In this document: positions 1-8,343 of the stretch, in pieces | Numbering within the stretch: the first letter of the stretch is position 1 | How the letters are laid out: each line of letters starts with the position of its first letter | Assembly (NCBI RefSeq): GCF_900129405.1 | Contig: NZ_FQVQ01000001.1 | Coordinates: 248,001-312,000 of the forward strand | Source: Flavobacterium fontis | GTDB taxonomy: Bacteria; Bacteroidota; Bacteroidia; Flavobacteriales; Flavobacteriaceae | Length of the DNA stretch: 64,000 nucleotides | Reading direction: 5' to 3' | Translations under genes and position numbers: made by a program | The notes under the pieces: generated by a model | What the model saw: only the letters and a program-made list of their open reading frames with translations | The model's database searches: none | Told to the model about the DNA's origin: nothing

Positions 1-30
1 GCTTGTAGTTCATAGATTTTGATTTAAATG

Positions 31-54
31 AAAAAACCACCTTCGGGTGGTTTT
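31..54. terminator. Bidirectional hairpin terminator
   Basis: Inverted repeat AAAACCACC/GGTGGTTTT around a TTCG tetraloop, with A-runs on one side and T-runs on the other, so it could end transcription in either direction. The gene it serves, if any, lies to the left of the window or is the minus-strand unit to its right. Confidence 0.7.
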
Positions 55-60
55 GTATTG

Positions 61-190
61 CAGTTATGACTTAATTATCTACTACCACCCGAAAGGATTG
101 ACTTCGTCGAATTTCATTTCGCGCGGGAGCTGGGCTCACCAAAAAGAAGTTCAAGGATTTTTTTAACAACAATATTGCAGCTCTATAAAG
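61..190. other. Non-coding spacer with a fragment-like, G+C-richer core
   Basis: This stretch lies between two hairpin terminators and has no credible complete gene. Its core (about 91-165) is richer in G+C than the surroundings and reads like a scrap of a dispersed intergenic repeat or a decayed gene. On the minus strand it holds only a short open stretch that ends quickly. The likeness to repeats in other flavobacteria is a memory-based impression, not a tested match. Confidence 0.3.
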
Positions 191-193
191 CAA

Positions 194-214
194 AAGCCCG
201 GACTTGCCGGGCTT
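194..214 (-). terminator. Terminator of the RHS operon
   Basis: Perfect 7-bp stem AGCCCGG/CCGGGCT with a five-base loop, starting 6 bases beyond the stop codon of the last minus-strand gene. A short A-rich stretch on the plus strand gives a weak U-tract on the minus strand. Confidence 0.7.
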
Positions 215-219
215 CTGTT

Positions 220-639
220 TTATTCAAATTGTAGTTCGTTAAAATGCTTCAAACATAATCGAAGCTCTTTTGCCTCTTTCAATAATTTCCGCTCTATTTC
301 ATTCTTTGGATTGTACTTGGCAAAATATTCAGCGTTCAAATTGATTTCCTCCTTACTTGCTTTTGCTATTACCAGCCGATTAAGCTGCTTTAAATGCAGC
401 GATTTTGTTTTATCGTCATAGTCCGGCAATTTTCCATTCTGCAACACAAAAACAATGACCTCCAAATGGTCTTCTATGTTTTCGTAAGAAACAGAAACAA
501 CCCTATCTCTATCCTTAAATTCAACATCGTAAAAAGCATTTCCGTTAATAGTTTCATTTACTTTACTAAAACCAAATTCGGTTTCAAGAAAAGAGTAAAA
601 CAACTTTACGGCTTCTGTATATTCCTTTCGTTCTATCAT
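220..639 (-). CDS. Hypothetical protein, candidate immunity protein (139 aa)
   Basis: A small soluble protein with many charged residues and no signal peptide or membrane segment. I do not recognise a named family. Its start overlaps the stop of the upstream gene in an ATGA junction, so the two are translationally coupled. In polymorphic-toxin loci the cytosolic immunity gene directly follows its toxin, and this gene follows a small exported protein whose C-terminus looks like an RHS-associated toxin tail. The immunity role is inferred from position, size and charge only. It is the last gene of the minus-strand unit and is followed at once by a hairpin terminator. Confidence 0.75.
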   Translation of the reverse strand: MIERKEYTEAVKLFYSFLETEFGFSKVNETINGNAFYDVEFKDRDRVVSVSYENIEDHLEVIVFVLQNGKLPDYDDKTKSLHLKQLNRLVIAKASKEEINLNAEYFAKYNPKNEIERKLLKEAKELRLCLKHFNELQFE

Positions 640-1208
640 GGTTTTATAACTTGAAATACGTTAGGATGAAGCTTTAAATAATTTCTCATCATATTTTGCT
701 CCATCTGATAGAAGATACTCGGATTGGCTCTCGTAGCATCAAGTCCAATATCTAAAATTGGCCTACCACTTCTCATTTGCTGCAAAATCCATTGTCGGTT
801 ATAAGTCATCATTTGACTTGTAACTTGGTAAGCAGTGCCCGTAAATTTTGGCATATCATTTAAAATCACCGACCCCTCACGTTTAGCAGCTTCCATGCTA
901 ACACGCTTCATTCCTTCTCCAATAATTGTCTGTCCCCCCTTAGCGGCAACACTCACCACACCTGCAAAAACTTCATGATCCAGTCGTACCACTTTAGCTG
1001 AAAGAAATTGACTTAGCCCATCAGTAAGATCGGCTTTTTCCCAAAATGAATTTTCAATTCCATCATAAGTATAGACTTCTGAAATGCCACTATGATGATC
1101 TTGACCAAAAATGATTGGATTTGCCGAAACAGGTATGATGCTAACCTGAAAAAATGTTAATAGAATGATTAATATTCTCGCGATCAATTTGATCATTTCA
1201 AAGCTCAT
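636..1208 (-). CDS. Small exported protein with RHS-toxin-like C-terminus (190 aa)
   Basis: The N-terminus has a basic start and a long hydrophobic stretch (about residues 8-27, ending VSA-NP) typical of a signal peptide or membrane anchor. An alternative ATG at 1196 begins directly before this stretch and is equally plausible. The C-terminal 80 residues (motifs MMTYNRQWI, GRPILDIGLD and IFYQMEQNM) resemble, from memory, C-terminal tails on RHS proteins in Bacteroidetes, but no RHS core precedes them here. The gene overlaps the preceding candidate immunity gene by 11 bases and the following one by 4. It looks like a stand-alone toxin cassette, possibly displaced from an older RHS gene. Function is not shown by sequence alone. 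Confidence 0.75.
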   Translation of the reverse strand: MSFEMIKLIARILIILLTFFQVSIIPVSANPIIFGQDHHSGISEVYTYDGIENSFWEKADLTDGLSQFLSAKVVRLDHEVFAGVVSVAAKGGQTIIGEGMKRVSMEAAKREGSVILNDMPKFTGTAYQVTSQMMTYNRQWILQQMRSGRPILDIGLDATRANPSIFYQMEQNMMRNYLKLHPNVFQVIKP

Positions 1209-1572
1209 AATGACTATAAATTGTTTTACTCATATCTTCAAAGAAGTAAATTCGATTCCCTTCTATTTTATCAAGAAAAATCAAATCTTTTATTTTACTC
1301 AAATATTCCACTTCAAGTGTATTTGCATTTATCCTTGCCAACTTGAACCCCGTTCCTAAAAACTTTTTGACATGAGCTGGTACGTATACAAATTCATCTT
1401 TGCAAATAGCCGGGCCTCCATAACGACCTTCTACTATTTTTCCATTAATTGACAGACTTCCAACTTCTGGACCTCCTTGGGAAATTTCTATTAAATCGGA
1501 ATATGCTATGTCAACATCTCCGATCTTCTTTTTTATAACAAATTGGATTGGATCTTCGAACCTACTCATCAT
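1198..1572 (-). CDS. Candidate immunity protein of the RHS toxin (124 aa)
   Basis: A small cytosolic protein without signal peptide or membrane segment. It is rich in beta-type residues and has an acidic C-terminal half. No family is recognised. Its start is embedded in the stop of the RHS gene (ATGATGA junction; a second in-frame ATG follows directly), which is the usual arrangement of an RHS toxin and its cognate immunity gene. Neutralisation of the C-terminal toxin domain of the RHS protein is therefore inferred from context. The next gene in the unit starts before this one ends. Confidence 0.75.
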   Translation of the reverse strand: MMSRFEDPIQFVIKKKIGDVDIAYSDLIEISQGGPEVGSLSINGKIVEGRYGGPAICKDEFVYVPAHVKKFLGTGFKLARINANTLEVEYLSKIKDLIFLDKIEGNRIYFFEDMSKTIYSHYEL

Positions 1573-4500
1573 CGGATTAGTTTAGAGGATTGATTAATTA
1601 CACTTCTAGACGGAACAATAAATTGGAATGAACCACCAGGGTATCTCCATCCTTGTGGACCTATGATTCCGAACTTAATTGGTGTGCCTTTAGGAATTAC
1701 ACCGGTCGTATACTGAGTTAGGGGATTCCATGCTGGTTTTATAGCTCCAAATGTTCTGTTAGCAAACTGACTAGTCCCTATCCTTGCTCCCCAAAAATCA
1801 GGTTTTCCAAGGCTCATATTGCCGAATCTTTGCACTGGGATGTTGAAAGGTGTATTTACTGTAAACCCTCTAAATAAGAATCCATCAGCTGTGGTTACCC
1901 CCTTAGCTGCACCCCATCCTGTTAAAGACTCCCAAAACGCACCAATTCCTTTAAACAAAGCAGAACCAATAAATAGATTTGCAATGGTGTTATCGTCACT
2001 AATCGCTCCATTAACTAATGGATATGTTTTTGAATAATCTCCAGGATTAGAAGTATAGAACTTAGTACCCCCTAGTGTTTGGTAACCGAAAGATGTAGAT
2101 TTAGATAAATCATCAAAATAAACTTTATGGTATCGAAAAAAATTACCATCAGAATCTGTTATTGTACCGTCACTATTTAGATTATAACAGTATCCATGAG
2201 TCTCATTGCTAACTGTAATGCTTATAGCAATTGATACAAATCCTTCAACTTCGCTTGTCACAATATCATAAATATTTTCAACATATGTATGACTTGTTAC
2301 TCCATCAATTTTTCTTGTTAACCAACCTCCAACACTTCTAGGTTCACTGTTATTAGCGTTTGAAAATCCAATATTTACATTTCCTCTATCCGAAGAGGGT
2401 ATGTAATTACCATACTCATCAAAGCGTTTACCCCAATGGGATTCAAATTCAGCATTTAAACTTTGACTATCCCCCCCACTCGGATCAGCCCAATAAACAG
2501 GGTTGTTGTCAAAGGCATTGTAAGGTGACAAACTTAAATGATCAACGGGGTCAATTACTGTCCAACGGGCTAGAGCTGGGTCGTATTGACGCAAATCCAT
2601 CATGTAACTATTCAATCCCAATTCATCCTGGTACTCTTGTCCGTTAAAACGATACTTGTACGGCGTTGCCTTTGGTTTAATACTTACTCCTGTGCCCAAA
2701 GCATCAAAATACTCTTGGTCAAGATTGTAATTATTATGTTTTAAACCATAAGGATAGTAATGGTTTTCTTCAAGAATTGTCAAGGAACTTGTTTGTGCAT
2801 TCCAAGCATAACTCAAACGGTTGTTCCCCAGATGGTCTTGATAATTAAAAACGTAATTGTAAACATTGGCATTATTGACCACAGTGTTACTTACATAGCC
2901 CTCAGCATGAGGGAAAAATTGCAACACTATGGCTCCTGCACTGCCTGTTTTTAAATACTGAAAACCATCCAAATAGTCGGTAGTAGTAACACTAGTTCCA
3001 TTGGTGACCACCTTTTGTTGTTTAATGCCCGAAGCATCGTAAAGATACGTAATTTTTCGGTTGGTTCCTGTAAAGGTTATTTCAACGGGTAAATTTAAGT
3101 GGTTATACTTAATCAATGTGATGCCTTTATTCTCATCTTTTGTTTGATTACCATAACTATCATAACTAAAATCATCACTGGTATCATTAGTTCCATTACT
3201 ATCATCTTTAAACCCACTCGATAAATTCGTAATATCGGTTACTTTCATTAATTTGTTTGAAATTCCATTGTCTTTGTAGATGTAGTTGAGCTGGTCTATT
3301 TTTATCACATTGATATCGTCATCCATTTCTCCATTACGCTCTAGACTCAAAATATTACCATTCTTGTCATAAGTTATCTTTTCATTATAACTATTTCTGA
3401 TTTCGGGAGTAGTTCCTGGTCGTTGGTAAATAGCTTCATTCAAACGATTGATTGCATCATACTGATAACCATATTTTCGTATAGCGCCATCACCATCGGT
3501 TCTCCAGTAGACTTCAGAGATATTACCATTGAACAAAGGGGTTACTTTACCATTCACATTGTTTTCAACAGTATCGTAATTCAATTTAAAGGCAAACAAA
3601 TCCCTTGGGTCGGTTCCCTTCGATAAATTAGTAATGTCATTAATTTGGGTTAACCAACCACGAATATTGTATTGATAATCGACAACCTGTAGGCCATTAT
3701 TCATATCGGTACCCCCAACGCGCTTGGTCTTTACTTCACCAAGTTCATCATATTCATACTTCACCAACAATTGCGTTGGTTCATTATTGATTTTGTGCTT
3801 GTGGCGAAGTAAACGACTCTGTGGGGTATAATCAAAATCCTCACGAACAAGAATTTCGGCACTTGTGCTTAATCGTTTATGCTTCGTTTCAGAAAAAACA
3901 ACTTTACCCGTAAAATCCAACTTTTGATCAACTTGGGTATACCCCCCTAAATGATTGGTTTTATAGTTACGCACCACACGACTATAACGGTCATACAACA
4001 AATAGGAAGTCAAATTTTTAACAGGAGCAGTAGTTGTAAGTTCATTCACCCTAGACCAAACTCCCGTGACCATTCCCTTAGGTTTAATCGTCGAATTGTT
4101 AAAATATACCGCTTGTGAGTTATCATTCAATACGGTTGTAAATGTTGTTGGCGCCCCAGGAAAACTATAATCATCATAATAATTGATAGTTAAAAGTTTA
4201 AAATTACTGGTTGGACTTACTACATTGGTATACCGAGCGGTAACATTATCAATTGTGGTGTTGGATGTGGTTTTACTTTCATTAATAACGGTTGCGCTAT
4301 TTTGTGTGCTTTGGAGCGAAAAACGCGAATTACTATCCACGGTAGCTGCTGACCAAGCGGTATAAACAACACGATTCAATACATCATACTTTGAAACCAT
4401 CCACCCATTGGAAGAACTATTATCACTAAAAGGAGATAAATGGGGTCCAGTTGCAACAACGCGATCAATTTTATCGTAAACAATATACTCCCAATGTTTA

Positions 4501-7500
4501 CCGGGTAATTTCTTTTCAATGAGTCGGTTTCTGTAATCATATTTATACTGATAAGCAAGTTCTTGAAGCACCGAACCGCCTATTGTTCCCTCTGCCAATG
4601 GAGGAAGTACATAAGTCAAATTACCGTAATCATCATATACATAATAAGTGTCTAACGTGGTAACTGTAGGATTGGTGGGTGAGGTTTGATTAAACGATCG
4701 TTTTAAAATCAATCTACCTTCAAAGTCCTTGAACTCTATAATTGTATTTAAATTCCCAGAGGTCCAATGCTCGTTTTTAGTTACTGTCTTAAATAATGAG
4801 TTTTCAGGATAAAACTGAGTTCCTGTTTGACCAAATTGTGTATCAAAACTATGCGTTGAAGAACTAAAAAGGGTAGCTGTGAATCGTTTTACTTGATCAT
4901 TGGCATTGTTTAGAAGTTGCTCCTTTTTAATTTCTTTACCGCTTCCCATGGCCCAAGTTGTTCCGGGTGCGGACTCTTTTATAAGCGTTCCTAGTGGAGA
5001 TTCCTCAAGCAATTGCTCACTAAAGGCTACTTGTCCTACGTATTTACTAAATAGAGCTTGTTCAGAAATGGCATTGGGATTATAATTCAAGCTATTCCCT
5101 GAAGTGGCATAAGGTAGATAGGTTTTGGGATGGATTTTTGTTTCGTCATCATAAGCAATTGGTGTTACGATATCTTTTCCAGTCGCCGATTGGCGGTAAT
5201 CAATTTTCTGTAACGTTCGACCTAATCCATCAAAAAATGATTTAGAAACAACCACATTATCCGATGTAACAGGAAGTGATGTTGTACTAGCAACTTTATA
5301 GGCTTTAGATAAAACTGCGTTTATAGCATTACCTTGATTTATTTCATAAGTGTTTTCGGCAATCAAATTATTATCCTTGTCGCGCGTTTCTATTAAACGA
5401 TTAAATGTATCATATACAAAGGTAATTTTATCATTCTTTGGATCAGTCACAGTCAACATTCCTACCATCGGTTTGTAGGTATATGTAGTCACAAAGGCAT
5501 TAACAAAGGTTGGATTCGTTCGCAAGTTATTTATGGCGGTTAAATTAGCCTCAGTAAGTGAATGCACATTGGAAACTCCAAGCGCACTAGCTACTTGTGC
5601 ATTTGTTGCATTTACAATTTTTGCTATGGGTGAGGTTTTCTGATACCCCCAAAGATAAGTAGTCGTCATACCATTTTCCATTACGATTTCAGTAGGATTA
5701 CTGAATTCATCATAGGCTGTAATTCGGTGACGATTTTCTAGGGCTAGAGTTGATTTTGAGGTTTGTAGAATATGGGGTAAAAAAGAAACATTTGCCGCAC
5801 CCCAATTGTTAGAGTAAAGCAACTGGCTGGTTGAAAGTAAAGTGTTATTTCGGTACGATTCTACTTTTTCAATTTCGCTAATTCTATTTTGTGATAGGGA
5901 AGAATTCCCTGTGTGATAATAATATTTTGTTTTTAATGTAGCACTAGTGGAATCGGTAAGGTTCTGAATTACTTTTTCACTTACTTCACGATTTGTTTGA
6001 TTGTAAGATGTTGTTTCTAATAATTCAATGAAGCGTTGAGTTCCATTTGACTCGTAAAAATAATTCTTTGTTGATGAAGCGGTTAAGGCTGGCCATACAT
6101 TTGTAGTTTTACCTGAACCTAGTGGATAGTCTGTGTAATCACATTCATTCGAAACATCAAAGCCCCAAATGGTATTAAATAGCTGGTTACTCACTTGATA
6201 AAAAGTAAAGCTATTATTCACTTGACTTAAAATCCTATTGTTTTTATCATATGTTTTTGATGTTAAAAGCAGGCCATCTTTATAGCCCAAAATATTATTC
6301 CATGTCTGGGTAGTTTGATTATACTCCGCAGGATTTGGAAAGGCATATTCAACAACAACCTTGCCCAAATATGGGGTTTCAAATTCTGTAACCTCTCTAT
6401 AGCCAACAGTCATTTGTCCACTAGTTGTGTAGGATTTAAAACCACTAGATTTATTGGGGGTAGTTGAAAACTGATAATTAAAATTCTTAACCGAAACAGG
6501 AGTTACAGTTGAGTACTGATTCAAATTATCAAAATAGTCTACGGATTGTTGCTCTTTAAAACTGGCGATTTTTCTTACCCTTACTCCACCGCCATACAAC
6601 CACTGATTTATCTGAGGTTTCAACTGTTTTCGATAAATGTTTATGGTTCCATTAGCAGTGCCAGTGGTGGTTGAATACTCAATCCTATACGTTCCGGGCA
6701 TTAACTTGACTAACTTGCCAAGACAAGATATTGTTAACGTGCTTTCAATATAAAAATTATTGAAATCAGCAATTACAAAATTATTCAAGTCAGGATTAGC
6801 ATGTTTTAACTTGTAAGAAATGCCAGCGTTTGGAGGGTTATTCCCCGGGGGGGTTAATCCTGGGGGATAGGTTATAGGGTCACTAGTAAAACTAAAAAAG
6901 TATTCATCATAAGCAGTTACCGTAAATATAAAACTATTGGCACTTGTTGTAGCATTAAAGGAAGCGGACGCAAAAAGTGTATGGTTAATATTATCGACTT
7001 CATTTTTTTTATAGCATTCTGGTGTAACTTCAGAATTTGGATTTATATTTTGTAAACTAAATGTATTGGATTCAAAATTAAAAATTGAACAGCCTCCAGT
7101 TGGATAGGTTATCTTTTTCAACACATCATGTGTTACATAATTTGGGGTTACAGCTTCTTTTTCCCAATATGTAGCACCATTATAAACATCACAATTAAGG
7201 TGCATATTTAGAAAACCAAAAACATCCGTTCCAAAAACATAATCATTTATTGATAGGTTAGCTGGTATTTTGTTTTCGTATTCGAAACTATGATTTTGAG
7301 ATTGGTTATCACTACTAAACTGCCTCACAACGGCGAGCATTCTTCTTTTTTTAAATATATTATCTGGCGTTTGGTGGCTAGGTATGATTGAAAATCCATA
7401 CTCCATATTAAACCTAGAAATAAACTCGTTATTGTAGTTTTTAATCTCAACTTGATTCAATTGAAGTACGTCATTGTGCTTATACAAACTTGGAATAAGT

Positions 7501-8339
7501 TGATAACTAAATGTGGCAGAGCCTAACCCTGGTACTGTTACCTGATTAATTTTCTTAATACTATTATCATATTCGGTAGACAAATTAATATTAGTATTAT
7601 AACTATTGTATGTGAATAAAGCTAAATCTTTACCGTTATTATCTGTAATCTTAGTTAAGTGATGTGAACTTCTATAGGAAATTGGTTGTGAATTTGTAGG
7701 ATTCCCTGGAGAGGGATATGCCCTAGCAACATCAAACTTTTCAACAAACTCATCATAGATAGTGAAAAAATATTGATATCCTTTATCATCTGTAATTTTA
7801 AAGCTATCAACATCATAGCTCTGAGGATTAACGTTAGCCTCTACAATTACATTGGCATTGCTATTCATCATTTGTACTGTAAACCCACTATCATTAGTAT
7901 TGGGTACAATTAAAAAATTACCCATTAAACCATTTACATTGAAATAGTAGACATCGTTAAATTGAGATCTAGGGTCAACATAAACTTGAGTGAGTATTGT
8001 TTTATACATTTCATCAGGTTGAAACACAATTGTTCTTGTTACAATACCTCCACAAAACAATGACCATCCAAGACCTACATCACTAGCTTTATCCAATAAA
8101 TTAATATTCTGAGCATGATAGCTCAATCCAATCGGAATAGATAAATCTTTAGAACGAGTTGAAAAAGAGTAAATAGGTACAGAAACATTGGGTGTCCCAG
8201 TAAATTTATCAACTTTGATATCACCATACGTTATAAATGAGGCAGCACTTGGTGTTGAGCGAGTAAAATCTTTTGGTAAATCAATCTGTGCGTTTACAAA
8301 AGAAATAGAGAATATAAGGAGAGAAAGTATTTTTTTCAT
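1569..8339 (-). CDS. RHS/YD-repeat polymorphic toxin (2256 aa)
   Basis: A very large exported protein. Residues 1-17 form a signal peptide (cut before QIDLP). An N-terminal region with a GLGWSL motif is typical of Bacteroidetes RHS proteins. A long array of YD-type repeats follows (for example YDDYGN, YDYRNR, YDKIDR, YDYNG-like units). The conserved RHS core lies at about residues 1830-1955, with the signatures RFNGQEY, YMMDLRQYDP, ARWTVIDP and NPVYWADPSG. The shell formed by the repeats normally encloses the C-terminal toxin. Here the variable tail is about residues 1955-2256. Its last 100 residues (PVQRFG, FWGARIGTSQF, IPKGTPIKFG, PGGSFQFIVPS) may form a small enzymatic toxin domain that I cannot assign. 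There is no T9SS sorting domain, so the export route beyond the inner membrane is unclear. It starts 5 bases after the propeller gene. Confidence 0.93.
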   Translation of the reverse strand: MKKILSLLIFSISFVNAQIDLPKDFTRSTPSAASFITYGDIKVDKFTGTPNVSVPIYSFSTRSKDLSIPIGLSYHAQNINLLDKASDVGLGWSLFCGGIVTRTIVFQPDEMYKTILTQVYVDPRSQFNDVYYFNVNGLMGNFLIVPNTNDSGFTVQMMNSNANVIVEANVNPQSYDVDSFKITDDKGYQYFFTIYDEFVEKFDVARAYPSPGNPTNSQPISYRSSHHLTKITDNNGKDLALFTYNSYNTNINLSTEYDNSIKKINQVTVPGLGSATFSYQLIPSLYKHNDVLQLNQVEIKNYNNEFISRFNMEYGFSIIPSHQTPDNIFKKRRMLAVVRQFSSDNQSQNHSFEYENKIPANLSINDYVFGTDVFGFLNMHLNCDVYNGATYWEKEAVTPNYVTHDVLKKITYPTGGCSIFNFESNTFSLQNINPNSEVTPECYKKNEVDNINHTLFASASFNATTSANSFIFTVTAYDEYFFSFTSDPITYPPGLTPPGNNPPNAGISYKLKHANPDLNNFVIADFNNFYIESTLTISCLGKLVKLMPGTYRIEYSTTTGTANGTINIYRKQLKPQINQWLYGGGVRVRKIASFKEQQSVDYFDNLNQYSTVTPVSVKNFNYQFSTTPNKSSGFKSYTTSGQMTVGYREVTEFETPYLGKVVVEYAFPNPAEYNQTTQTWNNILGYKDGLLLTSKTYDKNNRILSQVNNSFTFYQVSNQLFNTIWGFDVSNECDYTDYPLGSGKTTNVWPALTASSTKNYFYESNGTQRFIELLETTSYNQTNREVSEKVIQNLTDSTSATLKTKYYYHTGNSSLSQNRISEIEKVESYRNNTLLSTSQLLYSNNWGAANVSFLPHILQTSKSTLALENRHRITAYDEFSNPTEIVMENGMTTTYLWGYQKTSPIAKIVNATNAQVASALGVSNVHSLTEANLTAINNLRTNPTFVNAFVTTYTYKPMVGMLTVTDPKNDKITFVYDTFNRLIETRDKDNNLIAENTYEINQGNAINAVLSKAYKVASTTSLPVTSDNVVVSKSFFDGLGRTLQKIDYRQSATGKDIVTPIAYDDETKIHPKTYLPYATSGNSLNYNPNAISEQALFSKYVGQVAFSEQLLEESPLGTLIKESAPGTTWAMGSGKEIKKEQLLNNANDQVKRFTATLFSSSTHSFDTQFGQTGTQFYPENSLFKTVTKNEHWTSGNLNTIIEFKDFEGRLILKRSFNQTSPTNPTVTTLDTYYVYDDYGNLTYVLPPLAEGTIGGSVLQELAYQYKYDYRNRLIEKKLPGKHWEYIVYDKIDRVVATGPHLSPFSDNSSSNGWMVSKYDVLNRVVYTAWSAATVDSNSRFSLQSTQNSATVINESKTTSNTTIDNVTARYTNVVSPTSNFKLLTINYYDDYSFPGAPTTFTTVLNDNSQAVYFNNSTIKPKGMVTGVWSRVNELTTTAPVKNLTSYLLYDRYSRVVRNYKTNHLGGYTQVDQKLDFTGKVVFSETKHKRLSTSAEILVREDFDYTPQSRLLRHKHKINNEPTQLLVKYEYDELGEVKTKRVGGTDMNNGLQVVDYQYNIRGWLTQINDITNLSKGTDPRDLFAFKLNYDTVENNVNGKVTPLFNGNISEVYWRTDGDGAIRKYGYQYDAINRLNEAIYQRPGTTPEIRNSYNEKITYDKNGNILSLERNGEMDDDINVIKIDQLNYIYKDNGISNKLMKVTDITNLSSGFKDDSNGTNDTSDDFSYDSYGNQTKDENKGITLIKYNHLNLPVEITFTGTNRKITYLYDASGIKQQKVVTNGTSVTTTDYLDGFQYLKTGSAGAIVLQFFPHAEGYVSNTVVNNANVYNYVFNYQDHLGNNRLSYAWNAQTSSLTILEENHYYPYGLKHNNYNLDQEYFDALGTGVSIKPKATPYKYRFNGQEYQDELGLNSYMMDLRQYDPALARWTVIDPVDHLSLSPYNAFDNNPVYWADPSGGDSQSLNAEFESHWGKRFDEYGNYIPSSDRGNVNIGFSNANNSEPRSVGGWLTRKIDGVTSHTYVENIYDIVTSEVEGFVSIAISITVSNETHGYCYNLNSDGTITDSDGNFFRYHKVYFDDLSKSTSFGYQTLGGTKFYTSNPGDYSKTYPLVNGAISDDNTIANLFIGSALFKGIGAFWESLTGWGAAKGVTTADGFLFRGFTVNTPFNIPVQRFGNMSLGKPDFWGARIGTSQFANRTFGAIKPAWNPLTQYTTGVIPKGTPIKFGIIGPQGWRYPGGSFQFIVPSRSVINQSSKLIR

Positions 8340-8343
8340 GGTA

